Below the pieces are notes generated by a model, which worked only from the letters and a program-made list of their open reading frames with translations, ran no database searches and was not told the DNA's origin. From positions 13,020,001-13,084,000 of the forward strand of contig NC_135119.1 in NCBI RefSeq assembly GCF_050908995.1: a stretch of DNA of 64,000 nucleotides. The letters run 5' to 3'. The stretch comes from Andrena cerasifolii (lineage: Eukaryota > Arthropoda > Insecta > Hymenoptera > Andrenidae). Numbering within the stretch: the first letter of the stretch is position 1; the number at the start of each line of letters is the position of its first letter. Below are positions 12,448 to 25,151 of the stretch, piece after piece. The translations under genes were made by a program, and so were the position numbers.

Positions 12448-14887
12448 AGCAGTTCTGCGCCTACTCAGCGGATTGCATTCCGAACGGTCGCGTACACGAG
12501 AAACAAGGTAGAAATAAATTCGAAGCGTGTCACTCGGACGGCCCGAAAATCCCCCCAGTAGTATAGTCCGCGTCCAGGTTGCCGCACTCTCGCGGTAGAT
12601 ACGCACGAGTTCATAAACTAGAGTTTATGTCGCTGTAGACAAAATTTGGTGAATGTAGAAGCGTGTTGTCGACCTGTGTAAACGCAAACAAGGTAGGATA
12701 TAAAAGGCAAACGTCAATAGAGTGCCAGGCATTGTTACACTATGTACGCCAGTTGTTCGGTGTGGGCCATCAACGTCCTCCTATTTTACTATTTTCTTTT
12801 TCACTTTTAACGCACGCCATTCGTTGCTTATACATCCTCGCGAATTCCGGCGGTACTTTTTTTTTTTTTTTCGTTCACCCGTCGATCATTTTAACGGTAG
12901 GCAACGCTCCGAAATTGCTGCTCGTTGAGCGCGCGCGTCGCTGAAGGTGACTCGTTACAATTTGAAGCCCGATTAGGCCGACCTGAATGCCGTCCGCTCT
13001 GGAACTCATTAAAAATTTCATTCGCCACCCTTGACACGAGTGCCGCGGTTAAGGATGGCCGCAGCCCCGCGTGGCGCAGCGCGAATGCAAAGGCACGCGG
13101 TCGCGGAATTTGTTTCTGAATGCGCGACGCGAGCCGCAGCCGCTCCGGCGACTTGAACTCTCAAAAGACGGTGCAGCTGAAAGATAGAGCCGCCCGCGGA
13201 CATTTGAATTGCATCCCTTGGATTCAGGTGAATTCAAGTTTGACCTGTATCCGCGGGCCCGGATAAATATATTCGTCGTCTGGTACAAAGACAGTGTATG
13301 CATTCGCTTTTAGCTCTAGGAACGGGCGAGTGTTAACCCTGCGATAGAGAACTCGCGGCTTCTGTGCGCGCTTGCATAATATACGAATTCCTCGTCGTCT
13401 CCACCGTCCTCCTACCACTCAATGAAATTAGCCCCCTCCGCGGCGATCCCGAAGAGTTCCACTTCGAAAATTAATCTCAGAGATGCGTGATATAACCGTC
13501 GCTGGTAACTAAATGGCTCCAAGTCAAAAACTTTCAGTCGTCCGCGAGGTGAAACTTTGTCAAACACCATTGTCAGTCGCAATTTACCATATTCATTGCG
13601 AAGCAGAGTCGTCAGAAATTAATCTCCACCGTTACCTTTCCGCGACGTCCATCCGTTGCACGTGATCCGCGGCTTGGACCTTCAGAAATCGCACGCTACC
13701 CTCGGCTAAACTGCATCGTCTTCGTTACCGAGGGATTCGATCGATAACCAGGCGATACGCGGAATTTCCACAGCGACGAAGGAAATTTCGCAGCAGCTGC
13801 GAATCGGCGGTCGTCTGGCCAGCGGAGAGCAGCAGGAAGAAATGGCCAACTGTGTTTTAGCGATCAGGAACCCGCCACGTTCTTGAACCACGTCAGTCCA
13901 GCGAGTAGAAGGTCAGGTCTCTGACTGGTTGGTATAATTTTTCGATCAATTCGAGAGAAAGCTGGATCAAAAGCCAGTGGATCTCGGCTCGATCGGGCAG
14001 CCCTGGGCATAATTGGCCCGGAAAGACCGATAATACGTTGGTAGCCTTTTGACAGATGGTACGAGGCCCGGGCAAATTGCCGCTTGAAGCTCGTTCGCTG
14101 GCTGGATAGCTGGCCTCGTACGCTGGCCGTCTCTCTTATCCCTTCTCACGCTAATACGCGGCGGCCGGACGTTGTTTTGATAATTTATTGAAATCGTCGA
14201 GGGTCTAAGAGCCGCCACTACGTGTACGAAAGGATCCGCGCCGGTGAAATATGGCCGTGCGAATTACACGAGACGTCGGACCCGCGTCAGTCGGCCGGCC
14301 CCGGCGATGCGGAATTTCCCGGCGGAGAAACGAGCGGCGTACACGCGCCTCACGCGACTCCATCTATCGCCGTTGCGTCTGAAGAGGATGCCCGCTGGTG
14401 CTCCGTTTGGCACAGTCTAGCTTCCAACCATCCTGCTGATTGTTATTTCGCCCCCTCGGAATTTAACCGGCCGCGCGATGGCTCCGCGTATCGCGATCGC
14501 CTGCATGCGATGGAGAGAGCCTGTCTTAGAACGTAGAGATTCGGGAGTCTTGTGGTCCCGCGAGGAGGGTGCCAGATAAAATCGTCGAGACTCTGAGATT
14601 GCGAGATCGGACAGGTTTAATTTTGAAAGGTGAGTGTATCTAAAAGATTTGACTTCGAAGCCCCGTTTTCCTGAACAGCCGTCACCTCAAAAGTTCCGTG
14701 CTCCGAAAGAGCCCGGGCGTTGAATAGTTAATGAGACAGGTCTGATTTCGAAAGCTCGGTAGCACAAAAAGCATTGACCCCGTCAGAGGAGTGTCAGTAC
14801 AAAACTGCGAGCGGACCGTTTCGTTCCATTCTATTTAAAGTGTTGACAGTCTCCTGGCCGAGTCTATTTATTACGCCTAATCAGCGC
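12448..14887. other. GC-rich intergenic DNA, no gene recognised
   Basis: Contains several overlapping chance frames of 60-104 codons on both strands, for example 14222-14536, but no recognisable domain. A poly-T run lies near 12859. Confidence 0.55.
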
Positions 14888-15667
14888 TCACAAGGAACGC
14901 TATTCAGTTGATGATGGAATCACGCAGATTTCTTTATATAGATCGAAAGTATTTGTCGCAAAGGTCACAAAAATGCAAATTCAAGATGCTCCCAACAGCT
15001 GGTCTGACCTTGAAAAATCAACAAAGGTAGAACAGGGGGAAAAAGAAAAATGAGGGAAAGAAAATGACAAATCTGTCAGTTCAAATTTAAATATCTCTGT
15101 TATATGAAAATACATTAGAGTAAATGAATGATAATTCATTAATGTTAGATAATAATTAGAAAAAAATAATGATAACAAATGATAATACTAATGATGTCAG
15201 TGACATGTTTAGACTGTCTCGTTGATCAAGGTATGAAAGAAACAGTGTTCGCTTGTTGCAGCCACTGTGAAATTTATTATTGCTTCAATCACTTTTTTAA
15301 ACCTTCTTATCAACAAGATTATCATAAATGTAATGGTTAATATTACCCACTGTTGTGATTTCATTAGCATATCATTTATTATCATTAATTTTTTCTAATT
15401 AATATCTATCATTAATCTATTATCATTCATTTACTATAATGCATTTTCATATAATAGAGATAATTAAATTTCAACACACGGATTTGTCATTCTCTTTCTC
15501 TCATTTTTCTTCTTTCCCCGGTTCCACCTTTGTAGATTTTTCAAGGTTACACCAGCCTTTGGGAGCATCTTTAGTTTACATTTTTCTGACCTTTTTGACA
15601 CATACTTTCGATCTATATAAAAAAAATCTGCGCCATTCCATCATCAATTGAATAGCGTTCCTTGTCA
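14888..15667. mobile_element. Hairpin DNA transposon, about 780 bp, possible TCA duplication
   Basis: The left arm, CAAGGAACGCTATTCAGTTG onward, is mirrored by its complement at the right end (about 15636-15664). The similarity continues inward for about 250 bp on each side, for example GGGAGCATC/GATGCTCCC and the AAATGACAAATC/GATTTGTCAT segments. The tips are flanked by TCA on both sides (14888-14890 and 15665-15667). A 3-bp duplication would fit a PIF/Harbinger-like element, but TCA is not the classical TWA, so the superfamily is uncertain. No transposase is encoded. Confidence 0.7.
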
Positions 15668-18298
15668 GTGAAAAGTTACCGTGTAGTAGATCCGGTTGTA
15701 CTTCTACAGGTGTACATTTCGAGATCGTGCTCGATATGCTCGTGACTTTTAAGAATTACCCGCCCCTATTGAAAATAGGGCTCGCACCGAATTTACGTAT
15801 ATCCCCCGCGTAAATTCATGCAGGTTCATGTTGTTCTCGAACGTGCAACGCATTCATCCGAACGAAACAGCACGCGACAAAGGGAAAGAGACGAAGAGCT
15901 CTAGGTAGTAGCATATGCTCATGAAGCGTTTTGAATAATGTGACTAATATTTGCGCCCTGCGGATCGCTCGATTACGATGCCAGCCTCTATTCGAGGATA
16001 GCGCGCGTTCAATGTATGTAAATGAAAGGATGCGCCGATCGTAAAAATGACAGTCATATATCAGCAGGACGGCCTTCTGGCTCTGATACAGCGCTATTGA
16101 AATATTGAGCCGGCGAAATGGCATTTCCTAATGGATTGAAATACGCCGGATTATTAATTCAGCAACACGAGCTTCCAGCTTGGGACCGTAATTACCCCCG
16201 TTCTAAGTACACAGCTCCAAAAATATTGCCTGCCGCGGCAGATAGGGAGCAGCACGCTAGAGGTCCTCCGAAAATTTCAGAGTTCACGGCGGGCCATTGT
16301 TGTCCCGCGGCACAGTAATACCAACCTTTATTTGGCAGCGACGGTCCTTTTGTCTCCGGCTGAATTTCGAGTACAATAAACAGCTACAATGAATGTCCTT
16401 TGGGCTGACGAATTTCGAGATTGCGACAACGAAATGACGGCAACAGGGGGCGATCGAACCGTCTCTACTAGTAACGAGTTGTATCGCTATAATTTACGGC
16501 GGGAAGCAACGAAAGAGACGCTCGATAATTGCCAGTATCCTCGTTTTAGCGATTGCCAATTAGCAACTAATTGCCATCAGTGAGCCGTAGTAAGACGTTC
16601 TTCTTCATCAAAGAACGAAAATAAAAGTAACGCCGCATTTCAGGCTCCTTTCCAGGCGAGTGTACATCGCTGGACGATTACGCGTTAAGTAAGAGGTTGG
16701 CGTCGATGAAAGTGAATAAATGATAGGAACTAAAACTGTCGGAAGGTTGTTGTCGTGCTTGTCCGTCGCGCTTTTAGGCTGGAAAATTCGGCGCAGCGAA
16801 CGTCCCTCGCCCAGCCAATTAACCCCTATACCTCCGGCATTTATTTACACAAAACTCATCTTCCAATAACAGACTAATCGGCCATCATCCACTTGCCCTC
16901 CTTCGCGGCCAGTCATTCAATAACCAGAAAGGGTATCTAACAAATTGAATTCTATTCCCACGCGGTGGCCATTTCCCTTGGTCAATTATATCAAGGCCCA
17001 GGCACGACGGATCGACGCCCAGAGGCGTCACGACATCGGAAATTCCAGCAGCGTTTTCCGAGGTACCGGCCGATTATGAAAACGGTCACGGCGGTGCACC
17101 CTCTGTAATTACGGATAATTGGATGGAAAATGCTGACACGTCGGGGCACCCATGGGCTGCTCCCGTCCTTTTTCTCATTTGCGCAACAGGCGGAACGTTT
17201 CGCGATCGGCCTTTGACGTAACACGCGCCACGAGCTCTCCACTTGTGCCCTCCTTTTGATCTTTAGCATCGCGCCATTTGCAGGCACGGAAAGGTTACTA
17301 CCCCTTTATTCGAGATAACGAAGCACAGCGCTCTTTAACTGATAGCACCTGCAAAGATTCCTTCGGTTCCGAGTGATTTCAGTCGACGATCTTTCCCCTT
17401 TGTGTGCCTCGGTGGATTGCACCGATCATTCCCTGCAATTATGCATTTCTGCGTGCCGCTTCGCTGCATCCCCCCCCACCCCTTCCGCGAAAGCTCTTCT
17501 AATTATGGAAAAAGTATGAAGAGAGGAAAATGGTAAAGACAGCATTGAAGCTCGAGCTTCTTCCAGTGCACGCCAACATTCTAGTATTGAAATGTAGTCG
17601 GTGCCGGAGCGGAACTTTTTTGTCACGCGCAATCCTGACTAATTGGTCCACACCTCCAACCTATATCCAGGCTCTGTCTCTCAGATTTGTTGTTCCCTGC
17701 TGCGCTGAGGTAGCGGCAAAATTCAGCGCGATGCAGAACGGCGCCGGTCAGTGGGCAAACGCCGCGCCGCGCCGCCGCCGTCGCGTTTCCCGTGGAAAAA
17801 CAATAGCTGTCGCGCGATCGCCGCGGAAAGCGTTGCATCGCCGACGGTTCATCGGCGCGTGTCGGGCGCGAAACGAGTAGAGTACACTGGTAAATGAATT
17901 GCCGCGTCGAACCTGATGCACAACGACGAAATATGCGCGCGTGAACGAGCGAGCGGAAGGGAGCCGCCAGGCCGGGCAGATTAATGTAACGAACGGTGAC
18001 GCGCAACCCTGGACCGCCGAAAATCGGGATTCAGGGCCAGATTTGCGATAAAAATGTTTTACGACGACGGGCGTCGCCGTGGCATGTCGCACAATGTACA
18101 GCCGGGGCGCTGTTCTGCAGCCTTCGAGAGTGAATAGAGGCTGGGAGTAACGAGTTTCATTCGTCGGTACCGAATCAGCTTCGAAATAGCGTTAGATTCT
18201 TTTCAGCTGCAAGAAGAAAGAAAATACTATGTATGTCTGCAAGCTGTAAATATGAATTCTCATAGAACAGTGTTCTATTCTTGGTATCTGACGTAATA
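15668..18298. other. Intergenic DNA, GC-rich, no gene recognised
   Basis: Open frames up to 127 codons occur in the GC-rich part (about 17.5-18.1 kb) on both strands at once. This is the pattern expected of GC-rich non-coding DNA with few stop codons. No domain, repeat or RNA gene was recognised. Confidence 0.55.
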
Positions 18299-18799
18299 AC
18301 CTCCGCCAGTGGCGCACTCAGGATTTAGTCTTGGGCAAGTCGTGTTGAACGGATAAAATTATTTTGAATGCAAATTCTGTTGTATTCCGTATTTTTCGTA
18401 TTACTTTTATTTTATTAAATAACTTAATACAAATAACGGAAACTAAGACGATTACAGATAAATACTAGATTATAGATTCAGAACTAGATTCTCGTGTCCA
18501 GACTATTCGGACTGAAGTGCTCAAGTACTTCTGACTGGAAGAATTGCGTGTAATATATATATGTACGGTTTTCGGTAAGCTGAAAAGTGGGGGTTGTCCT
18601 GAGTTTAACGGTCGTTAAGGGATGAGGCATAGAGATCGAGGTTCAAGGATGAGTAATAGGGTACGGATAAGGTCATAAAAGAAGGACTTCAGGATGCTTA
18701 CTATTGCTATCTGGAAAACTAACGCGCTGACTAATACTTTATATAGATTTAAATGACGTTGGTATACAACAATTCAATGAAATTCGTTAGGTGATAATA

Positions 18800-19567
18800 A
18801 AAATTTATTTAAAGCATAAAGTCCAGTTCCCTTTTCTTTTTGAGAATTTGGCTGTACTTCCGAAAGGGACCGGTGGCCGATCGAGATGAAACTTGGTGGG
18901 TATTAGGGGGTGTGGAAAGACCCCAAATATAAAATTTTAGCTTCGGCAATTAATGCATTTTAAAGATATAGGGGTAAATTGTGCATAAAAGGGTACACTT
19001 TACCGAATTTTTTTAATCACTTTACCACGGTCCCCCCTCTTAACAATATTTCTGTTGACTTATACCGACACAACGCATTCCACTTTCCAATTTGTCCCGG
19101 GTATTAGTATTGGTTGGGGCTAGGTTAGTACGGCTGGCGCGCGCCCGCTCGCGGGTGCGTGAAGCGTGGTAGCGAACCGATGTGAGTTTGGCGATGCTAA
19201 AAATGAGACTGTGGTTACAAAATTTCAAAAATTAAAAATGGCTGGACGGGAGGGTTCCCGGGTAGGAGGCTTGCACCAACGTCCAAAAAAATTTTCAAAA
19301 ACAAAAATTAATAACAATAATTTTTTATTAATATTTCGGAAACTAATAAATACCCGAAGCTACAATTTTAGATTTAGGGTCCACACCGCCAAACCTCATC
19401 TCGATCGGACACCGGTTCCTTTCGGAATAATATCCGAGAATTTATTTAAAGCATAAAATCCATTTCCCTTTTCTTTCTGAAAATTTATTTAAAGCATAAA
19501 ATCCAGTTGCCTTTTCTTTTTGAAAATTTATTTAAAGAATAATATCCAGTTTTCTTTTCTTTTTACA
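18800..19567 (+). repeat. Interrupted tandem repeat, unit about 47 bp
   Basis: One copy at about 18800-18849 and three consecutive copies at about 19437-19567 share AATTTATTTAAAGCATAAA followed by a CCTTTTCTTTTTGA tail, all in the same orientation. The array lies inside the hAT element and is split by the 18850-19435 insertion. Subterminal tandem repeats of this sort are common in hAT elements. Confidence 0.8.
18850..19435. mobile_element. Palindromic element nested in the hAT element
   Basis: Arms are inverted repeats: CCGAAAGGGACCGGTGGCCG near the left end matches the complement of a segment near the right end, and the similarity runs over 100 bp inward. GAGAATTT lies immediately outside both ends (18842-18849 and 19436-19443). 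It differs from the GAAAATTT found in the other array units, which supports a real 8-bp target duplication. The outermost bases of the two tips match poorly. The superfamily is undetermined: hAT, P and Merlin types make 8-bp duplications. Confidence 0.6.
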
Positions 19568-19675
19568 AAGCTCGTGAATTACTTCAGTCGTGGTGACATT
19601 GATCTCTATTTTCCTTTTTCTTTGGGTGTGCCAGGTCTCCATGGCGTCCCTTCTGGATGCGCCACTGACCTCCGA

Positions 19676-22600
19676 GGAAAAATTCTTGTCTCTTTTCTAT
19701 GTATGTACCTAAGTGCATAGAAATCCCGGACGTTCCAGCAAACGAAGAAAAAATCGCGTACACAGTGTCGCGAACCAGGGGAGGAACAAATTCAAACACT
19801 TGTTTATAACAAAAACACGTCTTTATTAAACAGCCTATTAGAGGCGACTTGACTGTACAAAGTACCAGAGCTTTCTGACTCTAGTTCACGAGATTCGAAA
19901 AGAACTTCGACAAACTGAAGAATGCTATTGGTGGTTACTATTGCGAGGGTGAGGAAATAAGAACTGGGATTGGTTATTGGCGAGGGTGGAAATGGCGTTA
20001 CTGGAGAAAGTTACTTTCTACATTTGACGCGATTCCGGTTGGAAGAAGGGCCTTGAGGCCCACATTCTAATCAGCTTGTTTACGGCTAAGGCACGTACGC
20101 CTGAAGACGTCTAAGCGTCCAAGTGAGTGACGATGATCAGACACGGTGTAAGGGAAAGTCGCGCAGAAAGTAGTTAACGCTCAAAATGGGTGACAATAAC
20201 CAGATTTAGACGTTGCGAAGGCTCGTGGTATCTAACAAAAGTATTGCAGGACATCATACATAATACACACGATCAGCTAACGACTCCTAAAGCACTGGTT
20301 TGGATAGACCGAAGGAGAGTCTTCAACTTTTTACGCCACCCCTTTGTTGCCGTTCCCGATCGTTCGCGAAGAGCAGAGATATTAAACACGGTCCTTCGCT
20401 AAGGAGCATTTCTGTCTGATTCACGAGCCGGCAGACGAATTGACAGTTAGTAATTTCTCGAGATCGTAACGGTACCTTAATTATCGGATTCGCTAAATCG
20501 ACCCTATTGATTCTCACCTTGGGCAGGTCGTAACGAAGGACCGTGGCAAAGGTGAGAGGATATTCTCGTAAACGTGGACGCCAGCAGGCAAGTAGAATCG
20601 CTTTACTTCTCTCCCGTGCAGCGAGAGCTGTAATTAAGCCCCTTAGAACGACGTGTAGCGTTCGCAACAATTAAAATAATGACCAGAGTCGTGGCGGTCC
20701 CGAAACGTTTCGACGGAGCGTAGTAGGAGTAGCGTAACCTGGTGATTTAAACCGATACGATATATTTTTCGGCGTGCAATCTGGCCCGCTCCTCCTAATC
20801 GTTATTGATTGCGCCGGAGCGGCACGCAGCACGCCAATAAATTACCCGTATGAGTCACTTTTGCTCGCGTTTTAGGGCACAGATTCGGAATCGCTTCACG
20901 ATACCGCGTTCAGGGCTCGCGTCCCTTCGGCGTCGCCCAGCAAACGTTAAGAACGCACGAGACGAGGAGCACGCGAAATCGAAGTCGATCGTGGAACGCA
21001 TTCGCCGAGGGGATATTTAGGTCGACTCGAAAGAGAATGCGGAAGAACTGGTTCGGAGGGATAGTAAAAATTCCGAGGGAGTTCCGTCATATTATAGCGT
21101 CTATAGAGAAATATCGGTAAACTATATAAAAGCGCACCGACCCATAAAAACAGTTCAGGAGAATGAAATACGGGCGGGAGCAGTAAAAAGTAAACTTATT
21201 GGGCAAGGTAAATCAGTTCCAATTCTTTAAAACGAAATACAGCGGCTGTAAAACGGAATAGTCAGAAGCCCGCTTCCCCTTGCAGCGTTGTATCTGTGCC
21301 ACTTGTGCCTGATGGCGAACTTCGAGCATCCTGCACGGTGCAGGACACACAACCCTTCGAAGAAAATCGAGCCAATGGAACGCACGGAGCGCTAAAAGCT
21401 CAGAAAACAAAGCAGAACGTGGGTGATATTCTCTTATCAATTTCACAAACATAGGCAGCATCGACAGAGGGGTTCGCTTTTTTTCGCGTTGCCATCGATT
21501 AGAAATAATGAGCCATCGGCACTGAACAGCGAAATTTCATTCGGGGCTAAATTAGCCGAAGTTTCTCCCGTCGGCGAGAGGAGCAACAGTTGTCTTCCAA
21601 CCTATTTCAATTCTCCGATACTTCCGAACAGAGGAACGCGCTACTTCTGTGGCGGCACAATTCTCCATTGTGCCCCTCGACAGTGCAACGTAACGTCAGC
21701 AAACGCCTTGAAAGGTCCTCGAGGGAGGAGAGCGTTCAAAAGGCCATTGTTCGTCTCATGAAACAAGTGTACGAGTCATTCTTTTAAATTTGATTTAGCC
21801 GCCCGGCCGAGAGCCGTCATCGCGGATCTCTTCGAGCCCGTTTCCTTGGCCTCGGGCTCGCCCCCGGGCGGTAATTCCTACGAAAGGGTATGTGCGGCCG
21901 CCCCACGCCATCTTTTCCCTTATCCGCGGAAAGTTCACGGTCGTAACTCGAGGTTATCTGTTTGCAAATTAGCGCCGCGGATTCCACGAGACACGCGCGC
22001 ACGTGACCAGCAATAAAAATGGAAATCGATAGCCACGCTTTGAGGGACTTTTCCAGCAGCAGGGCTCGGGAATTTTCAGTAGGTTTTTGTCGATGAATCA
22101 GGGACTTAGACTCGGAGATGATCCCTGGAGATCTAGCGGCTTTATTCTGGCCCAGATTGTTTGACTGCGATGAGACGCCCGGTTCAACTCTATTGTAATG
22201 GATACGAACAGCGGGTAGGTAGAGTAAAGGTAGGTAATATGCAGCGGCATGTAATGTGGAACATCGCTTCGATAAAGAAATAAGGAACTCTACAGACAAT
22301 CGTTTATATTAGACGTTAGGTCCCTGGAAACAATAGACGATCATACTGACAATTCAGCATCAGTCGGGCATCCATTATAAAGAAAAGCATTTTATTTTTC
22401 GTGATGTGCAAAATTTTTTGGAAAGTGAATCAAATAGTTAAATATTGCAGTGAAGGTAAGCTATCAAGTATTATCTATTATTGCGTGATTTATCATGAAA
22501 TATTTTCGTTCTTGATTATCCAAAAATAGTTTACCAGTAAAGGTATTTTCTTCTTAGTATAATTCGTAATTTCTTACGTGTGTGCACGTAATTTGGAACA

Positions 22601-22806
22601 TATCGAATGAGTGCAATATGGAACAAATGTTCCACGTTGCGTGCGTGTTCTATAATATTATAATATTATGTTACAGACACATTATTATTTTGTACTTTTT
22701 ATTATTTTTTTTTTCAAGTTTTATTTTTTTTTAATATGAAAGTGGACCCGATGTGTCCGGTTTTCAGTGGGCACGCGAAGAATGTGGGGCTTCACACGTA
22801 TTATTT
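19676..22806. other. Intergenic DNA, no gene recognised
   Basis: Frames up to 160 codons (21817-22299, - strand) have no recognisable domain. About 19.77-20.16 kb begins TGTCGCGAACC and carries a reversed AATAAA-type signal (CTTTATT). This is faintly LTR-like but has no convincing end or duplication. About 22.3-22.75 kb is AT-rich. Confidence 0.5.
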
Positions 22807-23110
22807 GTTGGGTTACCCGGTAGAGTGAGCAGTAACTCAATAGAGCAAATACAATAAAATCACTTTATTGATACAATGAAGTCAATAGTATTAAATGATA
22901 ATCATAGGAAATAATAGAAAACTGTTCGTGTAAACTGGAAAGGATCGCGTGTAGCGTCTACTGCGTCCGGAGAAGAACTGACTAGGACAACCACGGTCCT
23001 GGGTGCTTGACAAGTCCCAAAAAGGCCCAGCGGTGAATAGGGCCAAAAATCTGACACCCACAGTGTCCAGGCCTGAGTCCTCTGTGTCCAACATGCAGGA
23101 GACGTAGAAA
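22807..23110 (-). mobile_element. Possible solo LTR remnant
   Basis: Read on the - strand, the segment has an AATAAAG polyadenylation-like signal, then ends in ACCGGGTAACCCAACA, resembling the ...ACA terminus of a retrotransposon LTR. It is oriented like the gag fragment about 2 kb away (25.2-25.9 kb), so it could be a remnant of the same element. I found no certain opposite end and no convincing target duplication. Confidence 0.25.
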
Positions 23111-25151
23111 GCAAAATAAATTCCAAAAAATGATATATATTTGTTTAGTTATATCTTCTACTTAATAAATCTCCCTTTTTAGTAAGAAATGTAAAGTTTG
23201 TTCAGTTTTCTTTACAAGTGTCCTAGCTGTTCCATATTAGATACCACTTTTTCGAACCGCTGATTTTCACTCATTCTAATTTTTTTTGTATAATTTCAAA
23301 ACATTTGAATATTTTTCCATTTGTCTATGTGAATATGATTATGCATTAGTTCCTGCGTCCCCACGTGTTGGTTTTATTAAAAAAAAAAATTCCCTACTTT
23401 TGGCAAGCTTTCGAAATCAGTTTCCATATCACATACGTTTACCCTACTCTACGCAGGGCAAATGTTTTCGTATGTATGTAATTCGCAGCCCCTCTGGAAA
23501 AACAGCTACGTCCGAGGAGGTAAAGAAGCGCCAACGGCGTGCAGTAGCACGCACACGGGTTCGTGTCGAGAATTCTTCGCGCAATGCTGTTACACTTCCG
23601 TTTACGAGAACGCGATATCAATTTGCGCGGCCTGCCTCGTTCGCGCCGGGGTTCACATCGTAATTAAGGAACACCGAGAGACAGGGGCGCCGTGGAGACA
23701 CGGACGGCAGAAGTCGTTGCGCCCGTTGGACGTTCTGTAACGTCGGACGATTCAGCTGAAGTTACGATGCGTTGGAGAAAGAAAGTTTATTCCGTGTCTG
23801 AAAGTTTCCACGGCGGGGCTCGGTAGTCACAATGACGCGTGGGTCCACGCTCCTTCCCTTCTCCGCCTTATTCAAGCAAGTTACAGCGACAGAATTTCTG
23901 TTATAGGACGGACTCGTCCTGCAGATACTTTCGTGAGCACTTTGCCCATTCTTAGTCAAAGTATCTGCGACGAAATAATTCAAAGGCTGCCTGAAGCGCG
24001 GCGTCTGCTTTGGACGTGCGCGGCCGAAAATACGAAACCGGGATCCGCAGGACGCGCATAGCATCGTTGCACAAAGATTCAGTAAGGTTATTGGAAAGGT
24101 AACGTTGATGGTTACATAAAACTACGCGCGTGTAGATTAATCATGGATTATTTTTAGCCTTGGGGGAAGTAGATGAGTGTTTCTTGGGTATTCATCTAGG
24201 TTTGATGCTCCAACCTCTTAATGATGACTATAGGGATGAGGTGCTATAAAAGGCAAAATTTTATTTAGCGTCCATTTCTGATAATATTATAATTGGTATT
24301 TAAAACACAAGTCCATTAATAAGAAGTATGTGTATTGGCCTTCAATAAAAATACTTTGCAAACTTATTAATAATAATAGAAAATAAAATCTTCGATTTTC
24401 AAATAAGTCGAAAATGTCCCTTCAATGATTATGGAGGCAAATAGTCTTAAATGGGGCATTAGGCGTCATGAAAAGTGCACGTTAATGAAAATAAACAAAA
24501 TGAGAACAAAAATGAGATCAATTATTAAAATATCATTAATAGCACATAGAACAAAAAAAATGAATGTGTACCTATACCCTTTATTTCGCATGACTCGTTG
24601 GCCTATTTTTCTTAAATTTTAGTAGCAAAGTTTTCTTTACAAACAGGAAAATAACTTGTAGGTACCTATGTGTAATGCGTCTAGAATTTTGGGAATATAA
24701 TTTACCCATTTAAAACCTGTCCAAAAGGGACACCTCTCTCCTACTACAAAGCATCAACTAACTACCGCTCTGGCACTGAAACTTAATTTCCATAAGTTTT
24801 TATTAAGCAGTTCGGCTATTAAATATAATTACAAATCGCATGGCTTCGTACTTGTTCCTAGAATAATATATTAAGCGAGATAAAACTTTTGTAACGTACA
24901 GAAAAGAGGATAAGAAGGGGCTGTTGTTTTTCGAATACAGTGATATTTTTCTGGCTGGATGTAAACGGGACAAACAACAACAGAGTAAATAAATACGGAT
25001 CGCATGCGTATCGTTTATAAATCAAGACGAACAGGTCGAGCAAAACATCCAGCGAAATTGCATGTCGGTATTTTCCTGTCATTGATTCTCTCCCCCCACT
25101 GAAAGCTGCATTCCATCACTCTTCGATTACTCTGGAAACCAACAATATCTA
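23111..25151. other. Intergenic DNA, AT-rich, no gene recognised
   Basis: Mostly AT-rich DNA with a GC-richer section at about 23.5-24.1 kb. Chance frames up to 125 codons show no domain. The segment ends where the gag remnant begins. Confidence 0.5.

Larger units (their letters stand above)
18307..19667. mobile_element. Non-autonomous hAT element with nested insertion
   Basis: The left tip starts CAGTGGCGCACTCAGGA and the right tip, read inward, starts CAGTGGCGCATCCAGAA. Both fit the CAGTG-type hAT terminus. The flanks ACCTCCGC (18299-18306) and ACCTCCGA (19668-19675) match at 7 of 8 bases, consistent with an 8-bp hAT target duplication. The interior has a tandem repeat of about 47 bp and a second palindromic element (18850-19435). 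No hAT transposase frame remains. Confidence 0.8.

Noticed and set aside
13085..13105. AAGGCACGCGG resembling the miR-124 mature sequence
   Set aside because: Only the first 11 or so bases agree; the rest differs and there is no precursor hairpin.
17623..18092. Overlapping frames of 114-127 codons on both strands
   Set aside because: Long frames in several registers at once reflect a scarcity of stop codons in GC-rich DNA rather than genes.
19766..20165. LTR-like stretch beginning TGTCGCGAACC
   Set aside because: No matching ...CA end, no target duplication and no second copy in the window.
21817..22299. 160-codon open frame on the - strand
   Set aside because: The composition changes along the frame and ends in a low-complexity R/P-rich tail. 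No motif was recognised, so I treat it as a chance frame.
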